In this document: positions 57,774-64,000 of the stretch, one piece after another | How the letters are laid out: each line of letters starts with the position of its first letter | How positions within the stretch are numbered: position 1 is the first letter of the stretch | Origin: Megalobrama amblycephala | Lineage: Eukaryota; Chordata; Actinopteri; Cypriniformes; Xenocyprididae | Assembly: GCF_018812025.1 (NCBI RefSeq) | Contig: NC_063057.1 | Location: forward strand, 16,237,963-16,301,962 | Length of the DNA stretch: 64,000 nucleotides | Reading direction: 5' to 3' | Notes under the pieces: model-generated | What the model saw: the letters and a program-made list of their open reading frames with translations, nothing else | What the model was told of the DNA's origin: nothing | The model's database searches: none | Made by a program: the position numbers and the translations under genes

Positions 57774-60700
57774 TAAGACCCCTGTAGTGCTTAATCTCAA
57801 GTACAGACCTTAAAACTAAAACAAGGGGTTAAAATTCTGCCATGTTTTGGATGCTGGTGTCTCCTTCAGGCTTTTCAATTCTGATTTTATGTCCACCAGT
57901 TCCAGATCGGCATAAACCAGCTTAGACTAGCATGGAAATTTATGTCTAGCTTAGTCTTTTTAACAGGAACGACCGAAAATTTCACTACAGACCAGAGAAT
58001 TGAGTGCACTTTGCTATTGCTCCTCCCCGTACACTCACACACACACTAAATGACATCACCACACATCTGTTGTCCCAACAGGCATTCATCACATGGGTAC
58101 CAAAAAGACAAGCCCTCTTTTTTTTAGCCATACAATCTTTCCAGCTTTCCTTCTCTCTCCATCCCTCGCTTTCATTCTCTGCACTGACCTGTGGCTTATT
58201 TCTACCTCATCCTACATTCACAAGCACTTGCATTGTGGAATCGGGAAAGAACCTTCATTAGAAGTCAATTAGTCATTTAGGTGACCCTTCAGTCCACCCG
58301 TGTGATTACACACAGACCCCATCAACCAGGTCAGCACTAATACAGTGAGGGGGAAAAAAGGCATGAAAGATTGAAGATTGGAAAATCCCAGTGCTCAGCT
58401 GTCTTTCTCTAGATCTCTTGTTCTTTCAGAAGTATTTTGTTCATCTCACACACACATACATATATATATTTTTTATTATTATTGTTGTTGTTGCTGTGAA
58501 TAATAATGACATCCAGTCCAAAAACATCCAAGGTCAAACTTTTTTTTTTTGCCCTTTGACCCTTAAACCAAAGGTCCCTGCAGTAGTTTAGACATTACAT
58601 TTATATGCATCGCTACCACAAAATGATGTGCTACACATCACTAACAGTTTTTTAATAACACAATACTACAACATCCTTTGCAAAATTTAATCTCAAGCCA
58701 TAATATGACAATAAATATGACAAGATCTTGCCACATTTGTAGACAATGAAAGCTGTTTGAATGCCTCATGCGATGTGATTTTTCTGACCTATTCTAAAAA
58801 ATGGCGGGCTTTGGGTAAGAGCCAGGCGGTCTTGATTCAGCTTTAATCGACAGTGTATAAGTTTATACTTCGGAGGGCGGGATACAAGATGGCGGGAGCA
58901 GCGAGGTGCAGTTCTCATTCTGGGCGGCAGCACAGTTCTTCATCTTTTGCGAAGAGGCAGTCGAGTAGAGCCCCCTTGTGGAGGTTCATAGAAACTGCTC
59001 TGAACGAGGATGTGGGGGGAGGTGGGTAGGTTACGCCTATGCTAAACCTAAAGTGGGGAGTTTTTACCGTGATGGGGGACAGACAGTGGATACCCTTACA
59101 CCATTGATGGGTGGAAGCCTGGTCTGAAAACAGGCAGTTTAGGGGATTATTTTGTGGAGCTCTGCCTCCCTCTACTGGTACGTTTGAATATTGCACTTTC
59201 ATTTAATCCTCAAATTAGATTTTTTAATGGTAACTTTTTCAAGCAAATGAATAAAATGTTTTTTTTTTTGTTGTTGTTGTTTGTTTTTTTTAAGTTATAA
59301 TATAATATAGGCACAATTTGGGGATTATTCGAAAATATATAATTATAAAAATAAAGCAGTTTATTTTTTTATTTATTTATTAATGAAAGGAACACAATAT
59401 GCTGACAGTGAGTACCTATTAAACTACACTGTCACTACGCCAGCTGTTTCTGCATCTGTTTGTGGGTAGACGTACCAGCATCTGGTTTATGTTTTGAGTG
59501 AGAATAATAATAAAAAAGAATAAATTCTGGAATAACTTATAGGAAATTGTGTGATTTACACAGACATTTATAAGCAACACATTAATGAAAATATGCATTT
59601 TTTTTCTTCTTTTGCTTGCATCTTTTTTCTTTCTTTTTTTTCTTTAAATATGGACTGTAATTGGGAAGACATGGCTCTAAAACATCTCTGTACACGTGTT
59701 TACAATTTTCCTTTGTCAGCTCTGGGGATTTAGCCGAGCATCATAATCATGTGATCGAATTCAACTGCGATTTACCAACTTGTTGATCGCACGCACTTGG
59801 ACTCGGAGATGTCACAGGGTGCAACAGAGAAAAAAAACCTATGCAGAAAGTAATTGCAGATGAAGAACTGAAACCCAACAGCCCTGAAGGGAGGCAGGGT
59901 GTATAGATGTCCACTTTCCTTTCCTTGTACTACAGAACAAGAGTGCTAAACAAGCCTTTTCCGTTTCTCCAGGCATTTTTAAGGGGCTCCCAAGCAAACG
60001 GTCACTGACAAAATGCAATGAGACAACGATATTCCCCCAAGACAAGGAAAATTGTCCTCTTTTCCCCTACAATCTTGATGAAGTAAATGAAAAGAAACAG
60101 ATTCCATTGTGCAACCTTCCAAACTATAAGAGCACAGCTAAAGTGCAGTTTTGGCAAGAGAGTTCTGTGGTCAAAACGCTAACAAAAGCATCTGATGGGA
60201 TTTTTTTCTTCCCATTTGGTTCCTCCCTTTGATTCTTTTTTAATTTATTTCTATTTTTCACCAGCCTAAGAGAATATCATCCAAAATTTTTGCTTGGCTG
60301 CAAATTTGTATAGGGATATGGCCCTTATTTACAAGTGGCCTGGAACATGGGTTTGAATAGAATATTTCAATTCTGTGCAAGATGTCAGCCATTTCTTTTG
60401 CATAGTACATGGACATAACTGAAACAAAAAAAACTCAGAAAGGATTAGCATTTCCTTTACCATGGAAAATAGGATGTTTCAAGTGTAAATTGTGCTACCA
60501 TTGAAGATTTCATACAGGTAGTAAAAGGGACTTATATTCTTATAATGCATTGTCTCCAACATCATTTTTCTCAAATATAGCCACATTTGTTTAATCAAAC
60601 TCTATGTCAGACTTAAAGGTTGCCTGAGCTGGAGGTTGTACCTAAAGCAACATGCATAACAAGGTCTTGCAAATCATCAAAAAAAGTCAACTGCAAGCAT

Positions 60701-61433
60701 ATTGCACCCAGCAGCAATAAGCAATTTATTTCAGGACTGAAATCCACAGCGACATACATAATGGTAACTGAATGAAGAATAAACTATACAGCATTCTGAA
60801 AGTTGCCATCCCATTAGCACAGGCTCCACTGCAACCATCAAACACAAACAGAAGCAGAAAATCTGGCTGTGCACTTTGATCTCTGCACTAGTGAAAGAAA
60901 CAGGCTCATAAACATGCCCACCCTTTGAAGCTTATGATACGGCATAGCTAATTCTCCACCTTCTATCCTGTTCAACCTTCCCTGCCTTAGAGCAAACAAG
61001 CTCATGTTTGCAGAGAGCATCTTTACAAGAGATAGTAAATTTGTTTGCTTTCCTTCATCAATCAGCTCCCATCACCCAACAGCTTTTGACTTGCTGATGT
61101 TTTCCATTATGACAGAATGCATGTGCTGTTTTTATATGCCTTCTCTGTGTATTTATTTATTTACTTTTTGCACAGGGCTGATTACTAAGCTCCTCCACTG
61201 ATTATGTTGTCTGAGAGCACAACACACATTTACCAACTACCACTAGAGGGAGCAGGATTTCATTCTGAATGGTGCATGGATGGGAATCGAAATCTTTTGT
61301 CTATTTATTGTTGTTGATGTTGTTTGCAAGATCTGAATGTTTGATTTTATGTGAAAGAAAAGTTGTAGATGATACATAAATTAAAAGAAGGAATGGTATT
61401 AAGCAAAAGTGATTTTTGTTATAATGTAGTTAT
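57774..61433. other. intergenic DNA 2-5 kb upstream of wnt7b
   Basis: AT-rich and mostly unique. It contains a DR1-like nuclear-receptor motif (58550-58562) and T-rich runs near 59261-59292 and 59599-59642. The blocks CTCCCTCTACTGGTACG (59165) and ACCACTAGAGGGAGCAGG (61239) are short repeat termini. No gene is seen. Confidence 0.45.
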
Positions 61434-61530
61434 TAAATGGATAGTCCACCCAAAAATGAAAATTCTGTCATCACTTACCTTCATATTGTTCCAAGCCTGT
61501 ATCTTTGTTCTGTGAAACAAAAGAAATAAC
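61434..61530. repeat. fragment of the CACCCAAAAATGAAAAT MITE family
   Basis: About 95 bp match the left end of the MITE that is complete at 44280-44635 (shared CACCCAAAAATGAAAAT and TCTGTCAT). The other terminus is missing. Confidence 0.65.
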
Positions 61531-61681
61531 TGAAAAAATAATATCTTCTTTTGCTGGTAAATAATCTTGGACCAACAACAAACCAACTACCAGCTGGTCA
61601 GGATGTTTTTGTTTTGCAACATAGCTACTTAATGACCAGCTAATGAGCATCTTAGACCACCTAAAATCCATACCATCTTAA

Positions 61682-62240
61682 AGGTTTAGTTAACTTTGAA
61701 ATGAAAATTACCCCAAGCTTTACTCATCCTCAAGTCATCCTAGGTGTATTTGACCTCCTTCTTTCTGATGAACACAATTGGAGATATATTAATAAATATC
61801 CTGATGCGTCTAAGCTTTATAATGGCAGTGAACGGGACCAACGAGTATGAAGCTGAAGAAAGTGCATCCATCCAAAGCAGAACGTACTCCACACGGCTGC
61901 GGGGGTTAATAAAGGCCTTCTGAAGCGAAACGATGCATGCGTGTATGAAAAATATCCATATTTAACAAGTTAAAGTAAAATATCTAGCTTCCTCCAGACC
62001 GCCTTCCACAGTGTAATGCCTCTCGCAGTTCAAAACGTTTACACTATGTCCTACGCTTTGTGTATTCAACTTACGAAAAAAGTGTAACTGACGCGACATC
62101 AGTTACACTTTCTTCCTAAGTTGAATACGGAAGGCGCTCTGGCGGAAGTTAGATATTTTAGATTGTAACTTGTTAAATATGGATATTTTTCTTACATAAA
62201 CGCGTCGTTTCCTTTCAGAAGGCCTTTATGAACTAATCAT
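61682..62240. mobile_element. 559-bp TTAA-flanked foldback element
   Basis: TTAA occurs at 61678-61681 and 62241-62244, next to related ends (AGGTTTAGTTAACTTT; inverted ATGATTAGTTCAT). The interior holds large inverted arms: AAAATATCTAGCTTCCTCCAGACCGCC near 61977-62003 (core GCTTCC-x-CCAGA) against 62137-62158, and AAATATCCATATTTAACAAG near 61950-61969 against 62172-62191. The middle is an old duplication-inversion. It ends about 1 kb before the wnt7b start. Confidence 0.7.
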
Positions 62241-62244
62241 TTAA

Positions 62245-62929
62245 GCTGGCTTTTCCAAAAGAGGCTGTAACTTGTCAGATCATTATACAGTCTGCAAAAT
62301 ATTCAATGACTTTTCAATGAAATAATCAACATGAAGGCAATTTCTTGACAGTAAGCTTCGTCTCACGCAACAGAACTGTTTTGGCACTATTAGCAATGTC
62401 TTAAACACTTAATGTGATAGGTAAGTGTGTAATAAAGCGATATATAATCACATAGGCTAACGTTACTTATGTTTTGACGATATACCGTCTGATACGATGT
62501 TCTGTTGCTATTACCTCCTCAGCCGAACGAATGTTTTTTCAAACCCTTTGAAATATACTTAACACGTAAAAAGAATAAATACTTTTGAATGTTTACTTCA
62601 GTTGAGAAAGCACAAATCTTAATTAGGATCAGACCTTCTCAAACTCCCTCATAATTCGCACCCATATAGCTTCTAATGGTGACTCATGCCTGCCATCTAC
62701 AGCGATGAGAGAAGCTGCATGCATCATTTACTAAACGGAATTGTTGTCGGCCAAAGCACAACACTTTATAAATCCTGAGTTTTCACTTCCTTGCTAGTTT
62801 TAAACAAGGTCTCCCCAATAGACCATGATGTGAATATTATTAATATTAATAAAAGAAATGATTTCAAACCAGATTCCTGCGCATTCCTAATCAATATCTT
62901 CGAAATTAAGCGCAATATATCACAAAAAG
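62245..62929. other. distal wnt7b upstream sequence
   Basis: Unique, moderately AT-rich sequence between the foldback element and the CpG promoter. No element or exon was recognised. Confidence 0.5.
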
Positions 62930-63209
62930 GCGGAGATGTCACTCAACCGTGCCCGTAAAGGTGGGCGGACTGGAGTGTCCCCCCCTCTGCCAATGGCAAA
63001 GCACCGACACAAGACCCGAAATCCCTAAAATCAGCCGTCAGCCCGCGGCGGGGAACACACTCTGAATTAGCCCCTATCGCGCAGGAGATGACGGATCGTG
63101 TCTCCGCGCCCGCAGCTCACGCACGGACCGCGGCGCGCCGAGCAGCAGCGTAACGTCACGACAAAACTTCAGAAGTTCGCTTTCTCCACGCGCTCTCTTC
63201 AATGTCACC
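62930..63209 (+). promoter_or_regulatory. wnt7b: wnt7b CpG-rich promoter and 5'UTR
   Basis: This is the most CpG-dense segment in the window, immediately upstream of the wnt7b start. It contains a GC box (GGGCGG, 62963-62968), a CCAAT box (62990-62994), and a cAMP-response-like TGACGTTA on the minus strand (63158-63151). No TATA box is visible. The transcription start is probably between about 63020 and 63110. Confidence 0.7.
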
Positions 63210-63292
63210 ATGCGCAGCATCTCATCCTGCGGTGCATTGCTGTCAGTCTACTACCCCCAGATCTTCCTCATCCTCACCAGCGGCAGCTACCT
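63210..63292 (+). CDS. wnt7b: wnt7b first coding exon (signal peptide), partial gene
   Basis: This exon encodes the start of Wnt7b, a secreted lipid-modified glycoprotein that signals through Frizzled, with RECK and Gpr124 for the Wnt7 group. From the ATG at 63210 the peptide reads MRSISSCGALLSVYYPQIFL and then ILTSGSY, a hydrophobic signal peptide that I recognise as the fish Wnt7b N-terminus. The donor GTAGGT follows 63292, two bases into a codon. The next exon, expected to begin near ALSSVVALGA, is not in the remaining 0.7 kb. An ATG eight bases upstream (63202) is out of frame and in poor context (T at -3), whereas the chosen start has A at -3. The gene points away from ppara and let-7, as in human. 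The fish duplicate (wnt7ba or wnt7bb) cannot be told. Confidence 0.88.
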
Positions 63293-64000
63293 GTAGGTTT
63301 GAACAACTGATTTTTTTTTTATTTTTTTTTTCTTCTCACCTTTAAGATCTTGTGGCGATCTGGCAACACAGTCAGCAGCTGGGGACAATTAAAACGAAGT
63401 TAAAGAGCTCTATCGTTATTGCATTGCAAAATTAGACAGTCATCTGGATATGCATGAATTTTAAGAGCGCAAACCAATAATATGTTGGAGGTGATATTAT
63501 TTAGTGCACCTGCTGTGTTACACGAGGAGACTGAGCATGTGCATGTGCTTTAATTGCATCTGAGTCACTGATAGTTCAAAGGAAAGTGTGCTTGAAGTAC
63601 AATGCTGCTGATTGGATCGTAAGTGTTATATTATTTATTTAAAAAGACAATGTATCAGACACCATTTACTGTAAAAATGTAAGTCATTTAAAAGAAAAAT
63701 GAATTAAAAATGCTACAGTAAAACCTGTTTATGGGTGAAAAACTATAGGCAATGTAATTTTACTGCTTTTTTTTAACCAATAGGCTAATTTACGTGTGTT
63801 TTTAAGTAAAAAACTGTATCATCTTTTAAGCAGTTATTATTTTTTGTTATCAGTTATGCACATTATAGTTAGCCTATGTTTAACTGCATTTGTTTTGTGT
63901 TTGTGTAACATTGTGCCTATACTTGATTAACTTTAATTCATTATGTGCCTTCTGGTTTACCTTCTGCATTATTAGCTGTTTATTTAAGATTAAGCAGATT
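63293..64000 (+). other. wnt7b: start of wnt7b intron 1
   Basis: AT-rich intronic sequence follows the wnt7b exon 1 donor to the end of the window. No further exon, repeat element or RNA gene was recognised. Confidence 0.6.

Noticed and set aside
57390..57787. Overlapping frames of 100-128 codons as a gene
   Set aside because: They are explained by the Harbinger-like element with its inverted ends and TAA flanks.

Overview
The window looks like nuclear DNA from a ray-finned fish, most likely a cyprinid (zebrafish, carp or goldfish group). It is AT-rich with vertebrate-type exons and long introns. It carries many short inverted-repeat DNA transposons of types I associate with cyprinid genomes, plus long CA, TA and GA microsatellites. 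Coding sequence is sparse: three recognisable protein-coding exons and two microRNA hairpins in 64 kb.

Gene layout, left to right. (1) Minus strand: the first two coding exons of ppara (peroxisome proliferator-activated receptor alpha), at 4362-4563 and 3087-3244. They encode the N-terminal domain and the first zinc finger; the rest of the gene lies beyond the left edge. A CpG-bearing block at 16641-16920, with paired CCAAT boxes, an X-box-like palindrome and a splice donor, is the best candidate for the ppara promoter and first non-coding exon. (2) Minus strand: let-7a (about 21793-21873) and let-7b (about 21048-21131), 0.7 kb apart. They sit in what looks like the terminal exon of a host lncRNA, with a strong acceptor at 22175/22176 and AATAAA at 20887-20882. 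Candidate upstream exons lie at 47200-47245, 50100-50170 and 51063 upward, with a possible alternative promoter zone at 27.6-30.4 kb. (3) Plus strand: the first coding exon of wnt7b at 63210-63292, behind a CpG-rich promoter, pointing out of the right edge. The order (wnt7b divergent from a let-7a/let-7b host, then ppara) matches human 22q13.31 (WNT7B, MIRLET7BHG, PPARA). This is therefore an anciently conserved neighbourhood and not a new system.

Much of the remainder is transposon debris, in places several layers deep. A CAGGGTTTCT-ended element spans 6541-12079. It was split by two TTAA-target elements lying head to tail, and one of those holds a third. Other clear elements include a hAT-type copy with a perfect 8-bp target duplication (32217-33044), TWA-target Harbinger-like copies (41773-41989, 57210-57773) and TTAA-flanked MITEs. 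A 56-bp minisatellite of about 22 copies occupies 17354-18628. Several GC-balanced, repeat-free stretches (20.0-20.35, 48.2-48.65 and 53.7-54.6 kb) are candidate conserved regulatory elements. I see no tRNA or rRNA gene, no intact transposase and no bacterial-type system.
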